Shown here one piece after another: positions 22,380 through 32,334 of a DNA stretch of 64,000 nucleotides. Origin of the DNA: Undaria pinnatifida (Eukaryota; Sar; Phaeophyceae; Laminariales; Alariaceae); the NCBI GenBank assembly GCA_012845835.1, contig JABAKD010000001.1, positions 6,808,476 through 6,872,475 on the forward strand, written 5' to 3'. A program made the translations under genes and the position numbers. The first letter of the stretch is position 1. The number at the start of each line of letters is the position of its first letter. Below the pieces are notes generated by a model. It was not told the DNA's origin. It saw nothing but the letters and a program-made list of their open reading frames with translations, and did no database searches.

Positions 22380-22610
22380 CAAAAAACGTACACTCCACCA
22401 ACTGTGAGATTGAATACGTGGTCGAATGAATCGTTGCAAGCTGTGTGTGATACCCCGATCGCGCGTATTACTGGGTGTACACTGCGTGTCTTTGGTAAGG
22501 ATATGGCTTGTACCAGGGTCAACAGGGTGATGTGAATCAATCTGTACACGGAAACTATATACTTTATTTTTGAGGGGGAAACAATATGACGGCTGTGGAA
22601 TGTGTAGGGC
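22380..22610 (+). repeat. Rep-E copy, diverged, with deletion
   Basis: Recognisable blocks are CACTCCACCAACTGTGAG, CGATCGCGCGTATTACTGGG and CAGGGTCAACAGGGTGATG, then TGAGGGGGAAAC and GACGGCTGTGG. The GGTCGGCGACTCC segment is missing. Confidence 0.8.
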
Positions 22611-23150
22611 CTTGACAAGCCCCCCGACCCCGTCTTCTGGCCGAACCCCGGTGCAAGAGTTGACGGAAGGCAACCGGGGGGAACAGCGACGCAGCGACAG
22701 TCGCGGCCGCGGGGACCGCACCCATGGGGGTGGTAGCTTCGGGGATGGTGGCAAAAATGATGGGGGTGGCGACCACCACCACCGCTGCGGGGGTGACAGC
22801 GGTGGTGGAGGCGGGGGAGGCTCATCGAGAGCTGGTGTGGCTCAGGGCGCCGCCGAGGGGTCAGCTTTGGTCGCAACAACCGGGGCAGTGGCCAGAGCTC
22901 TGGCCGGGGCAAAGAAGGGCGGAGGAACGGCGCGAGAGGACGTTGAGCGTGGGACGGCTCGTCAACCTCCTCCTGCTCGTCTTCGGCCTCGACCACGGAC
23001 CACGGCGAGGTGACCGTGGTAGCAGGAAACAGGTGTCGCGAGCGATGGCAGGAGGAGCATCTGGACTGGAGGCTTTTACCCTCCTCTTGCGCCCTCTGAA
23101 GACGCACTTCGACCAGGTCGACACGGGGGAGAGCTACACTAAGTTGCATG
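22611..23150 (-). pseudogene. GC-rich segment, possible gag remnant with degenerate zinc knuckle
   Basis: The minus-strand frame that starts at 23149 has EEGKSLQSRCSSCHRSRHL about 30 residues in. C-x2-C-x4-H-x4 followed by T has the spacing of a retroviral-type CCHC knuckle with the last Cys lost. The rest is Pro/Arg/His-rich and not diagnostic. The plus-strand Gly-rich frames are mirror images. The TRIM element begins 27 bp beyond its right edge. Confidence 0.25.
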
Positions 23151-23176
23151 CTTTTGGAATGTGTAACGGCACGCCC

Positions 23177-23261
23177 TTGTTATAAGACTTAGTTTGGGTA
23201 AGCTATTGGTTAACATTTTGCAAGTGGTCAAACGGACTAATACCCCACTAAATACCTTAAC
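23177..23261 (+). repeat. 5' LTR of the TRIM
   Basis: Direct repeat of 23468-23551. It contains GTTTGGGTAAGCTATTGG and CAAGTGGTCAAACGGAC, both unchanged in the partner. Confidence 0.92.
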
Positions 23262-23263
23262 AA

Positions 23264-23278
23264 ATGGCGTCGTCGACA
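23264..23278 (+). promoter_or_regulatory. Primer binding site of the TRIM
   Basis: TGGCGTCGTCGACAG, 2 bp after the LTR, differs by one base from the chromovirus site at 13432-13448 (minus). Confidence 0.75.
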
Positions 23279-23299
23279 GACCATGGGGTTTTTGGGTTG

Positions 23300-23320
23300 T
23301 GGGTTCAACTCCCACATCCA
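23300..23320 (+). other. tRNA T-arm-like hairpin inside the TRIM
   Basis: TGTGGG, TTCAACT, CCCACA form a perfect 6-bp stem with a 7-base loop that fits the TTCRANY T-loop pattern, followed by TCCA. The other arms of a cloverleaf are not evident. Confidence 0.5.
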
Positions 23321-23467
23321 TCATAATAAACTTTTTCAGAGTTTCCCCATGTCACACTTGAAAAATACTTTCCCCGGTATACCCAGGAAATGAAACGGCT
23401 TGGATAATTGACAGGTCCGCCCGTATATCCGGCCGACCTGGTATCCCGCCGTTTCAGGGGGGGAGAG

Positions 23468-23551
23468 TGTTATAAGGCTTAGTTTGGGTAAGCTATTGGT
23501 TAGCCTTTTGCAAGTGGTCAAACGGACTAATACCCTACTAATTCCTTAACA
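23468..23551 (+). repeat. 3' LTR of the TRIM
   Basis: Partner of 23177-23261, preceded directly by the purine tract. Confidence 0.92.
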
Positions 23552-23569
23552 CCCTTTCCTGATTTCAGA

Positions 23570-24176
23570 TTTCTATACATTTTTTCTGTGGTCGGTTTGC
23601 CGTAGAGCCTTTCCTGCCCCCCTCCCGCCACACCGGCGGTATGCGGCAGGTTCTAGAGCCTTTTGCCCCCCCCCCCCCCCGCCACACCGGCGGTGCGCGG
23701 CAGGCTTTTGATGGATGGCTTTTACCTTGGTGTAGAGTCTACGTTTCCTTCAAATGCTTTTCTTCGCGTGTTTCTGGCTCCCTAGGCAAACCGTTAGATG
23801 TTTGGGAGTGGGCTTTGAGGAGCCGCATCTTCCACGCATGGTCTAATTCGGAGCACCGGAGTTTCCCCAAATCTCCGATACTTCTGCATATTCGATTCAT
23901 CAGGGTCCGCTAGTGTTAAGATACGGCCTCGAAAGGTCTGTACTTTTTCGAATTGAGATAATTTTGATGGATTTCGTATGCTAAGGTTGGCGTTATATAT
24001 TCTGGGTAGGCAGGAAATAGATCGGAGGTACGTGCCTCCGATCTCAGAAGCCACCCTGGGCTCTGGTGGAATCGAATAAAGTTACGTAAAGGCAAAGAAA
24101 GTGAGCACTCTCCGAGAACCTGCTCAACTGGCAGATCTGCAGGGGATATTCTCTGTCTCCACCCAATACTCTTACA
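23570..24176 (+). mobile_element. Chromovirus 3' fragment: 3' UTR plus LTR
   Basis: 23570-23913 is the reverse complement of the 3' UTR next to the LTR at 7302-7580 (GGTTTGCCGTAGAGCC, CGCCACACCGGCGG twice, then the CATATTCGATTCATCAGGG segment). 23914-24176 is the LTR, starting TGTTAAGATACGGCCTCG. Pol is absent. A duplicated CGCCACACCGGCGG-CGCGGCAGG unit (period about 55) is unique to this copy. 24177-24504 holds nothing recognised. Confidence 0.85.
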
Positions 24177-24504
24177 AATGCACCTCAGTTTACTATGTAC
24201 CTATCCTGTAGCCGCACGAGGGGAGGGGGGCGGGTAAAAAAAGGATAGGTCAAAATTTCTGTTGTAGCTCTTGTGCGCCCACACCACCCATTTAAAGTGT
24301 TTATTGGATTAGATGGAACCTCGTGCCCCAACAGGGGGGCCTTATGCCGGGGATAAACTCCGCGCTGAGTGCGCTCTCAACCTCGACGCACATGCAAGAA
24401 CAAGAAACGAAACAAACAAAAACAGACAATAACAAAGTCGTGAACGAGGAATCTACTGCATGCTGAGCTGGGTGGGTGGGGTGATAAGTTTTTCTCCAAC
24501 AATC

Positions 24505-24715
24505 GAGTCGTTCTACGGTAGCCCTCCCAACTTTTCGTTAACGAAATCGCCGGTTTCAAAACCAGCTCCCGGTCGTCTCTCTCGAAGTACGGTGTCCCTC
24601 TCGACACCTCGACACCTCGACGTCATCGATCGATAAACCTTTCCACACAAGAAATAATATGGACACTCTTTTTTCAATAGTATCCTTCCTTGTGTAGAGC
24701 AGCCATGAAACGGTA
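24505..24715 (-). mobile_element. MITE family B, copy 1
   Basis: Reverse complement of the family: GTTCTACGGTAGCCCTCCCAAC at one end, the GAAATCGCCGGTTTCAAAACC block, and a decayed CAGCCATGAAACG block at the other end. A short CGACACCT triplication is internal. 24716-25014 has no supported feature. Confidence 0.75.
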
Positions 24716-25014
24716 GGTAAATAATATCGCAGGTTTTGGGGGGGGGTATCGTAGAATCAGCCCATCTCTGTTCTATGGGTTTGGGCTTGTTGGAACAGGG
24801 CGACGACAGGAGTTGGCACCAAGATTACAAGTCATATTGGGTGAAATTCGTGGCAGCCCCCTCTGTGCCTTCGATTGATTGCTGAAATTTTGTAGGTCCC
24901 GGGACTTCTGTTGCATTCGTGTGCGCCCACACCAATCATTTGAATTTAGTATTCAGTGTTACATTAGACTAGGCCTCCGGGCGCCAGGCTGAGGTCCTAC
25001 CCATACTTCACTCC

Positions 25015-25345
25015 ACTGTTTCCTGCTTTTTGCTTTTCCCACTGGACTGGGGTCCGCTGTCTGACCCATCACCCCAGACTAAGGCCACGGTCGGGAGGTG
25101 ATGTTGTTTTTCGGCCTTCTTTTGCAGCGACTCGGGGTAGCTCGTGCGACTGATCCCCCTATTCCTTTGCCGTCTCAAAGTTTCCGTGCAATTAAAATTC
25201 GCGAAATGGACCCGCAATGGAATTGGCATATGGTACGCTTGGTTCGCTGCGCCAGAACAAAATAACCTAAAGGACGTTTTTGTGCGTGAGGTACAGATTC
25301 ACTCGTGCGAGTGGCTCAAACCCGAAACTGAAATGGCGGTACCCC
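25015..25345 (+). mobile_element. MITE family C, copy 1 (diverged)
   Basis: It contains the family marks GCTCGTGCGACTGATCCCCC, CCTTTGCCGTCTCAAAG, TTCGCTGCGCCAGAACAAA and GAGGTACAGATTCACTCGTG. The two GAGTGA-type dyads lie about 150 bp apart. The edges are approximate. Confidence 0.6.
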
Positions 25346-25439
25346 CCCTACCCTGACCTTGGTCCCATTTTTTCTTTTATCAACTCTATTAAATAGTGTA
25401 CCGCAGCGTTGCAGGCGGCGAAGGGTGTGTGGGGGAGCG

Positions 25440-25660
25440 ACTGGGGGGTCCCTTTTTTTCACTTTATTCGCAGTGGCTCTGTGTCACTCGCGCGAGTGAC
25501 CTCCCGTGTACCTTGCGGTCACTGTTTTTTGTTCGTGCTGTTTAACATTCTCGATAATAATGCGAAACGGGATGGTTATCTGCACTGCACCAAAAATAAC
25601 GCCGAACGTGTTTCTGTCAGCGAGGTACAGAGTTGCTCGTGCGATATTGGTAGTGTGATG
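25440..25660 (+). mobile_element. MITE family C, copy 2
   Basis: The perfect palindrome TCACTCGCGCGAGTGA is at 25486-25501. It is followed about 140 bp later by GAGGTACAGAGTTGCTCGTGCG, the second dyad of the family. The edges are approximate. Confidence 0.65.
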
Positions 25661-25728
25661 TTATGATAGTACGATAGTATGATCGTATGATGATAGTATG
25701 ATAGCATGATGATAGTATGATAGTGAAC
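25658..25728 (+). repeat. ATGATAGT minisatellite
   Basis: Degenerate units of 8-11 bp (ATGATAGT, ATGATCGT, ATGATGATAGT), directly after the family-C copy. Confidence 0.9.
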
Positions 25729-26695
25729 ACCCGGTAGGGAAAATTGTGGGTATGACACTCCAATACCGTTGCCTTGATCTAATCCGGAACATGGTAGGCC
25801 TTGCGCTACGGCTTAAACGCACGGGTTTTCGTCGAGCCAGAGACCCCGCACGAGCACAATTAACATTAGTAGCCACATCCTGATATGATACCGTGCTACG
25901 AGTTCGGTAACTCGCTTCCGATCTTCACAATCTCAATAACGCGCTCGATGGCGGTTGATAGGTGTCAAACCTCTTACGAGTACTCGAAAGGAATGCGTCG
26001 GAATCCACAGCAACATGAACTAACAGCGCTCGTACCTGTGTTAAAGGCCTTTTAAGCAGTACACGTGCCTGCCGAGTAGTGACCGGGGCAGGCACTCGTT
26101 GTACAAGTCATATTGGATCAAATTCATGGAGCCACCTCTGTACCTTCGATTGGAACAATTTCGTCGCTCACGAGATCACTGCTGTGAGCACGCCGATGAG
26201 TTCTATTTAGCGAGATTGGTAATGATTTCAAGTCAACGTTTTGTTTGGGACAATTTTCGCAAATCGGAACCACCGAACGAAGAGAAAAACGTGCCAGCGT
26301 TTATTTGCGATTACACGACTCCCTTTATATCAGAATACTCGACACGAATCGACGACATTGTTGCGTTTGCAAGTATCATCGGTAGTCAGTAGCCCGATCG
26401 ACGAATACGCTGTGGCAGGTTCTTGTACTCTGCATGGTTCTACATGCGCAGGTTCTGCACGATTGCGTACATCCAATTCGTGCACTTCAGATGGTTGGTA
26501 TTTTGCTCCGGCATTATCCCAAAAATTGGACGCTCCGCCAACAGAACGGAGCTCCCACTCGTAATGCCCGTTAAAGTCCTACGCGGCGATAATAGTAGTC
26601 GACACCAAGAGTATAAAACTGCACAACTATTAAATGCCTTTCATTCAGACAGTTCTAAACTGCAAATGCTCCGACAGCTGGAACCGATGCGTTGT
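25729..26695. other. No supported gene; one small perfect hairpin
   Basis: A 9-bp perfect stem, GTGCCTGCC with GGCAGGCAC, lies at about 26066-26097 with a loop of about 14 bases. The stretch TACAAGTCATATTGG at about 26101 repeats at about 24826. Open frames at 26099-26392 and 26423-26830 show no family I recognise, and the second runs into an LTR. Confidence 0.4.
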
Positions 26696-27001
26696 TGTGA
26701 GGTGATACGGACGGGGACGCAGAGTGTCCCCTGCGCGCTTGCCTATCAAGCAGGTCCTCGGTGGTTGCTCACATTCTTTGCCATGGTAGAGAAACAGCTT
26801 CATCAGTTTTTCCGCCAGAGACCCAGATAACATCTGGGCACGAGACCCAGATAACATCTGGGCACGCGAGGCGCATGCCTCAATTTCATTTCCCGACTAT
26901 TCCGAATAGAAAAACGCCACCATGTATATTTCGAAGTGTGAAAACGGCCACTTACCTACTATAACAGGTAGCTACCGCTATCTTCAGGCTGTACCATAAC
27001 A
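26696..27001 (-). repeat. LTR of the deletion derivative
   Basis: 306 bp, longer than the 268-bp LTRs of the nested element. It contains a direct duplication GAGACCCAGATAACATCTGG / CGAGACCCAGATAACATCTG at 26818-26860. Family blocks GGACGCAGAGTGTCCCCTGC and CAAGCAGGTCCTCGG are present. Confidence 0.85.
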
Positions 27002-27829
27002 CTAGCCCACTCTAGTGAGCCGCATGTGCAGAAATACGGGAGATTCGGGGAAGCTCCGGTTCTACGAACTAGACCATGAGTCGAAAATGCGGCTCCTCAA
27101 AATCCAGCCCCACACCTCTAACGGTCTGGCTATGGAGCCAGGAAACACAACGAAAAGCAATTAAAGCAAACGCAGACCCTACAACAAGAAATACCACCTA
27201 TCCAAAAACTGCGGTGTACCGCCGGGGGGGCAAGACAGAAAATAATGCTCTACGCCAAACAAACCACAGAAAACGCTCTACGGCAAGGCGTACACTCGTC
27301 GAAATGAAGGGGAACGCAGGCGTTTATATGAGAAAGAATTCAACCCAAAAACCTCCCGCCGACCACTGGCATGGCGGGAATAATATGAGAAAATGACAAC
27401 TGCCCGGAATCGGAAGGTTACATCACCTACAGCCCCGCGAGGGGGAGAAGTGTTTAGCCGGAACATAATAGAAAATACACAACATAATAAAACAAAAACA
27501 TAATACACAGACCCGTATATAGCCCCGCACCATGTTACGCGTGAACAGGGTACCCTGGTCGCCCCCCGGCTCTGGGCTGATGAGGGCGTCGGCAGGGCCA
27601 ACTTGAACGAACACGAAAAAATCCGACAGTCCTGCGCCTCAAATCGCGACCCGATTACCGAGACCCTGGCCCGACACTGAGCGACGGGGGGGGGGCAGGA
27701 AAAAATTTAAATATGTCAAGAAACGCCGCACATCCAGTCAAAACGCTCGAAACACCACGAACAACTTAAAGACAAGAAAATCCAAACCTCATAACCAGGA
27801 AAAAAAAACGGAAAATTATCGGAGCGGTG

Positions 27830-28862
27830 GCGGTATGAGAGTCAGCTGGCCACGACCGCGCCTCGAGATCCCTCTACGCTACGTTGGATCCCCCGAGGAA
27901 ACGCGATGGCGATGTGGACCTGTAGGCACTAACAGCCTCGTACGGCACCTGTCGAAGACTGATTCTACGATAGCCCCCCCCCAAAACCAGCGGTTTTCTT
28001 TAACGAACGTTTCATGGCTGCTCGACACGAGGAAGGATGCTATGAAAAGAGTATCTGCGTATATTATCTTGTTTGCGGAGGACTATCGAACGATGACGTC
28101 CGGGTGGTAAGGGGGGCCGTATTTCAGGAGATACGGCCGGGAGTTGGTTTCAAAACCGGCGATTTCGTTAAAGAAAAGTTGGGGGGGCTACCGTAGAACC
28201 ACACCGAAATCGTGTACCACGCCGGGGGAATAGGAAGTTTAATCAGGCCCGGGTCGCCCAGGAATCGCACCAGATATACCTTGTCCTCGGATGTGCTCGC
28301 GCTGATTTTTCCGAGTCACCACAACCATCGTCTCTTTTGTAAAAAAAATGGGTTCCATCAGAAATCACCGTGTCGTGGTATCGACAGAGCCAATGGGCGC
28401 GGGGAACACAGGCTTAGCCCCGCGCTAGAAAACGTACTTCGTTGTTGCGGGAGAACGCGCGTTGTGCCGCTCCGATCTGTACTTGCGGTAGAGGTGGTTG
28501 GTTTGGCGATGATGGTCCGGAGTGCCCGCCCAATAACGTTGAATATGGGGGCAGGAGAGGTGGAGGTCCATTCCTCGCTCTTAGGATGGTTCATGGATTC
28601 CCAGTCAATGCGTCTTGTACAGCACCGCGATGGCGCCACCTCGTCCCCGGAACGACTGATGGCCGGTGCTCTGCTCCACCTCTTCTAGCCGTTGGAGGGG
28701 GGTCGAAACGTCGTCTTCATTGACGTGGTACGGAGGAGACTTTTTGAAAAACTTGTTGACGACATTATTATTATGCGTCAGCCCCGCCGGTAGGTACTTG
28801 GGCATGCCCCCGCTGTCGTGCGGGTTGGAGCAGGGTTTGCAGCGTTCAATCGCCACACACCG
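27830..28862 (-). pseudogene. Pol remnant: chromodomain and Tudor-like domain, broken
   Basis: The minus strand shows CKPCSNPHDSGGMPKYLPAG, the linker KKSPPYHVNEDDVSTPLQRL and a chromodomain start with AVLYKTH in separate frames (28605-28856 and 28358-28639). These are followed by degraded Tudor-like sequence. It is 70-80 percent similar by eye to 8146-8883 in order and content. A family-B MITE (27958-28204) interrupts the Tudor-like part. Confidence 0.85.
27953..28209 (+). mobile_element. MITE family B, copy 2, inside the pol remnant
   Basis: It starts ACTGATTCTACGATAGCC and ends GGGGCTACCGTAGAACC, giving imperfect inverted ends. The paralogous uninterrupted site in the other chromovirus (8256-8268, CTGTCGAAGTCGTG) shows the empty site. 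Here CGAAG (27953-27957) and CGAAA (28205-28209) flank the insert, consistent with a duplication of about 5 bp with one substitution. Internal marks are TTTTCTTTAACGAACGTTTC and GGTTTCAAAACCGGCGATTT. Confidence 0.85.
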
Positions 28863-28866
28863 ACGA

Positions 28867-28951
28867 TAGAAAACCCCAACATATCATGTGATAACGGCCA
28901 ATTTCCTATTAGATCAGGAAATTGCTGCTATCTCCAGGCCATACCATAACA
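28867..28951 (-). repeat. Truncated 5' LTR of the deletion derivative
   Basis: It matches the distal 95 bp of the LTR at 26908-27001 (AACGGCCA, GCTATCTYCAGGC, ATACCATAACA). Confidence 0.8.
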
Positions 28952-29046
28952 TTGTGATGGCCATTGATATCAACACGGAAAATGAGAGGAGAACACCATG
29001 ATGGGCAAACAGGCAACACTCAGAACACTACGACTCAATCTCCTTT

Positions 29047-29239
29047 GACGTAAGACGCGTGGGACGATAGAGGTGCACCACTGTTCCTCCGAGGTTCCTC
29101 AACTAGGGACCTTAAGACCTTAGAACCTTAAGACCTCAAGACAAAATGGCCCATTCCCGACAATTTTATGTCAAGGAGCCCCGTCATTCAGGAACAACTT
29201 CAGACTAAAAGTGCTACCTCTATCGTAAGACGCGTTTTA
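29047..29239 (+). mobile_element. MITE family A, copy 3, internally deleted
   Basis: Both ends are good inverted repeats (GTAAGACGCGTGGGACGATAGAGG and CCTCTATCGTAAGACGCG). The central CTACCGGATGACAAATC part is missing. 29240-29619 has no supported feature. Confidence 0.85.
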
Positions 29240-29619
29240 TGTGTTATTGTCTCACGCCGGGCAGAACAGCTGGCAACGCGCCCGGTGTCTCTTGCAATGA
29301 GCTGGTCAGGAGCAACAGGGCGTTGCCGATTAAAATCGGAAGATTTCATGCGAAATCGGGTACATGCTGTGGAATACGTGACAAAAACGGAACACCACAC
29401 ATACCGCCAAGTAATAAGATCGAAAACCTACCGAGAGGCTTTGAAATATAGGTAAAATCGTTAAGACCGCCGTCAACAAAGACCCGATGCAGCTTGTTCC
29501 ACTGCCACCGAGCGCAAACATACGATTTCAGCCACAAACAGGAAGAAAACAAAGTAACATACAGGCTGTAACCGTCTTGGTCGTAAAACAATCAGGTTGA
29601 AAGCGATTACGTCGTGCCC

Positions 29620-30428
29620 TTTGCATGGGTACGATGCGATGCTCTTACTAGTGATTCAGTACCCGTATAGTGACCGGAGTGGGGGCCTGCCGGCATGCAT
29701 GCCATGAAGATCGTTGCCCGCTGGGAAGGGGGGTGCGGGGATTCGTAGGGAGCAGAAGCCCATATACTCTCGCTTGTGGTCGCAGGAGGCAACGAGGTAT
29801 CATCCTACCGTCTGTGCATGAGTTTGTATCATTGTTTTGCCTCTGATGTAAAAGCATTATATTTTGAGCAACGTTCATGTTCTGTTCCGTATGCGTATGA
29901 TATGATCCTGTTCATAGACCAGACATCGTTGTGTGATTTGGTATTCCGTATGGCAAGCGGAGTGGCGGCCTACCGGCATGCATGCCGTGAAGGTCGTTGT
30001 CCGCTGGAACGGGCGGTGTGGGGATTCGTAGGGCGCAGAAGCCCATATCTTCGCGAGTAGTCGGAGGAGGTTACGAAGTACAATCGTACCCTCTGTGCGA
30101 GATTCTGTGTCTTTGTTTTGGATTTGATGTCAGGATTTTCTTTTCACTATATACGTCGTTTTCTGTTCCGTATGGGCATGATACGATGCTGTTCCTTTAC
30201 GTCGTTGTGTGATTCGGTAGTCGTATTGTAAGCGCAGTGGGGTCCTGCCGTCATACATGCCATGGCCATCGTCGTCCCCTGGGAAGGGAGGCATGGGGAT
30301 TCGAAGGGGGCAGAAGCCCACACTTTCGCGCGTGGTCGCAGGAGGGTACGAGGTATCATCTTACCGTCTGCGCAAAATTTTGTATATTTCATTTGGATTT
30401 GATGTGATGATTTTTGTTTTGTAACCCA
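29620..30428 (+). repeat. Satellite array, units 1-3
   Basis: Three units of a roughly 275-bp repeat, with the GCCTGCCGGCATG anchor at 29685, 29968 and 30243 (spacings 283 and 275). Each unit has the GC-rich box (palindrome CGGCATGCATGCCG, then GATCGTTGCCCGCTGGGAAG, GGGGATTCGTAGGGGGCAG and CCTCGCGCGTGGTCGCAGG). An AT-rich half follows with TTTTGGATTTGATGTCAGG and TATGGGTATGATACGATGC. The array breaks off after unit 3. Confidence 0.95.
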
Positions 30429-30451
30429 TCATGTACTGTGCAATAAACTAT

Positions 30452-30761
30452 ATTATAAAAATTAAAGTACACTCAAGCTGTGAGATTGAATATTTTGTCG
30501 AAACTCATCTTTGCAAGCTGTGTGGAATACTCCGATCGCGCGTATTACGGGTTGTGTGTCCTCATTAAGAATATAGGTCGGCGACTCCCCTTGCAACTAC
30601 AGTGTAGCTATCAGGGTCAACAGGGTGATGTTAGGCAGTCTGTGCGCGGAAACAATAAAACCCGTTTCTGAGGGGGACAAAGTCTGACAGCTGTGGAAGG
30701 AAACGCATCAGTTTATTGAGTGCATCCTGTGAGTCGAATATCCGGTGAGGGGAGGGCGGAG
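30452..30761 (+). repeat. Rep-E copy inside the satellite interruption
   Basis: Full-length copy that matches 2205-2512 through to the GGTGAGGGGAGGGCGGAG extension. It is the first identifiable component of the block separating satellite units 3 and 4. Confidence 0.9.
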
Positions 30762-31765
30762 GTGTTAAGGACGTGGGGGTCTGATTATGATCAAAAGGGG
30801 GGCGGGTGGGCGGGAGGGGGGGGAGGGGACGGGTGGGGCAGGTCAATTTGTTCGTGGAACTATAAATCCTCCTTGTGGGGGAGGGGGGGGGATGTGGCGA
30901 GGGAGGCGGGGGGCGGGGGGGGGAAGGCTTCAAGTCGCATAGATGTAGGGGTGTGCTATACGCGTGGTGCTAGGTCTAGGCGATGGTGCGGGAGGGGGGG
31001 AAGGAGGGGGCGTTGGGGGCGGGGGTGGGTGAGAATCGCAGCAGCGGCATGGCCGGCTCTAAAACGATAACGAGGCGATATCCAGGGCGTGGAAGTGTTT
31101 ATTACTCTGGCGGATTTCGATATTAGGTGGGGCGTTGAAGCAAGAAAATGCGAGGAAAAAAGAAGAAAAAAAAAATGAAAAAAAAAAGGTGCGGGGGGGG
31201 GGCGGGTTCAAGAGGTTTAGGTCACATAATAATAAAATGCACTCCAGCTTTGAGGTAGAGGATTTGGTCGACACTGATGTTCGCAACATTGTGTGTGATC
31301 CTTCGATCGCGCGCATTAATCATATATGTAGGGGCTTGCTATACGCGCGGTGCTGGGTCCAGGCGATCGTGCGGGGTGTGGGGAAGGAGAGGGCGTTGGA
31401 GGGAGGGAGGGGGGATGAATGAAAGCTACGTCATGGATGGCTAGAAAGATAATGACGTGATATCAATTGCTCAGAAGTGTTTATTACTCTGGCTGATTTT
31501 GATTGTAAGTGGGGCGTTTGAACGAACTGGGCGGGGAACAAAAGGGGCGGGGGGAGGAGGGCGGAGATGAGTTGGAGCTACGGCATGGATGGCTAGATGG
31601 ATAATGAGATGATATCAGCTGGCTGGTAGTACTACTCTGGCAGATTTTGATTTCAGGTGGGGCGCTTGAACAACAAGAGGGATCGGGGGGCGGGGGCGGG
31701 GGGGCTAGCATTTCAATACGTGCGCGGAAACTATAAGCCCCTGAAGGGGACGAATCTGACGGTTA
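30762..31765 (+). repeat. G-rich tandem duplication block
   Basis: A 383-385-bp tandem duplication: GATGTAGGGG-TGTGCTATACGCG near 30944 recurs near 31328, and CGGCATGG-CGGCTC near 31046 recurs at 31429. A third partial unit is at 31579. The plus strand is very G-rich (GGGGGGAGGGG runs). A Rep-E fragment (31216-31320) lies in the second unit, and a Rep-E 3' scrap lies at 31722-31765. Confidence 0.75.
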
Positions 31766-32334
31766 CAGCAAAAAGACACCCCTGTATATCACCCGCCTGG
31801 TAATGCTTATTTTTCTAGAAGGTTTGATGTCACGTGTAGTATGCAATCCAGTTCTAAGGTGTAGCAAACAACGTGTTAAAAGCTTCATACTTTATTATTA
31901 TTGTACATGGATCGGATTATAGAATATTTCGATCGATAGGTACAATCATGTAAATACCATTACTTTCTGACATCGCTAATTATAAAAAAGAGATACATAT
32001 TGCCAAATACAACAGGCGAGGTGATGTGGTCATGCAATGTCACCGGCATTGAGAACGAAAGGGAGAGATGCGAATCGTTATTGTTTTGAAAGGAACGCTT
32101 AGTGTACACGCGCTCAACTACGTTACTTCGTTAGTCATACTTCGCTTGGCATAGGTTGGGAGGCGATCACGCAGACGGTATGTACGGAATATCTTACGTA
32201 ATAATTTGGTAGTGCGGTTTACCGCCAGTTTAGCATATCTGTCTGTATCTCCTTTTCACATTACTATTGTCTCACATATACGATTTCACGCCTATGGTTT
32301 TTAGACTATATGTATGAAACGATGTTGTTTATAG
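31766..32334. other. No recognised feature
   Basis: AT-rich sequence with no open frame above 60 residues and no repeat recognised elsewhere in the window. It forms the right part of the block that splits the satellite array. Confidence 0.5.

Larger units (their letters stand above)
23173..23555 (+). mobile_element. TRIM: miniature LTR element of 375 bp
   Basis: LTRs of 85 bp (23177-23261) and 84 bp (23468-23551) differ at few positions, start TGTTATAAG and end CTTAACA. CCCT lies directly outside both ends (23173-23176 and 23552-23555), a 4-bp target duplication. A primer site follows the left LTR, and a purine tract (CAGGGGGGGAGAG) abuts the right LTR. The interior is 206 bp and non-coding. 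All parts needed for mobilisation in trans are present, which is the definition of a TRIM. Confidence 0.92.
26692..28955 (-). mobile_element. Chromovirus deletion derivative with TTGT target duplication
   Basis: Plus-strand order is a full LTR (26696-27001), 3' UTR, pol C-terminal remnant (27830-28862), then a truncated LTR end (28867-28951). TTGT flanks the two outer ends (26692-26695 and 28952-28955). Everything from the 5' LTR's interior through gag, RT and most of integrase is missing, so one deletion joined the LTR directly to the region before the chromodomain. Close similarity in layout to 7033-13718 shows the same family. Confidence 0.85.

Noticed and set aside
22379-23149. 256-residue minus frame as a whole gene
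   Set aside because: Its C-terminal third is Rep-E sequence and the middle is Pro/His/Arg-biased; only a possible zinc knuckle is kept as a weak lead.
23262-23323. Complete tRNA gene inside the TRIM
   Set aside because: Only a T-arm-like hairpin forms; acceptor, D and anticodon arms do not.
26423-26830. 135-residue plus frame
   Set aside because: Its 3' third is LTR sequence; the remainder matches nothing I recognise.
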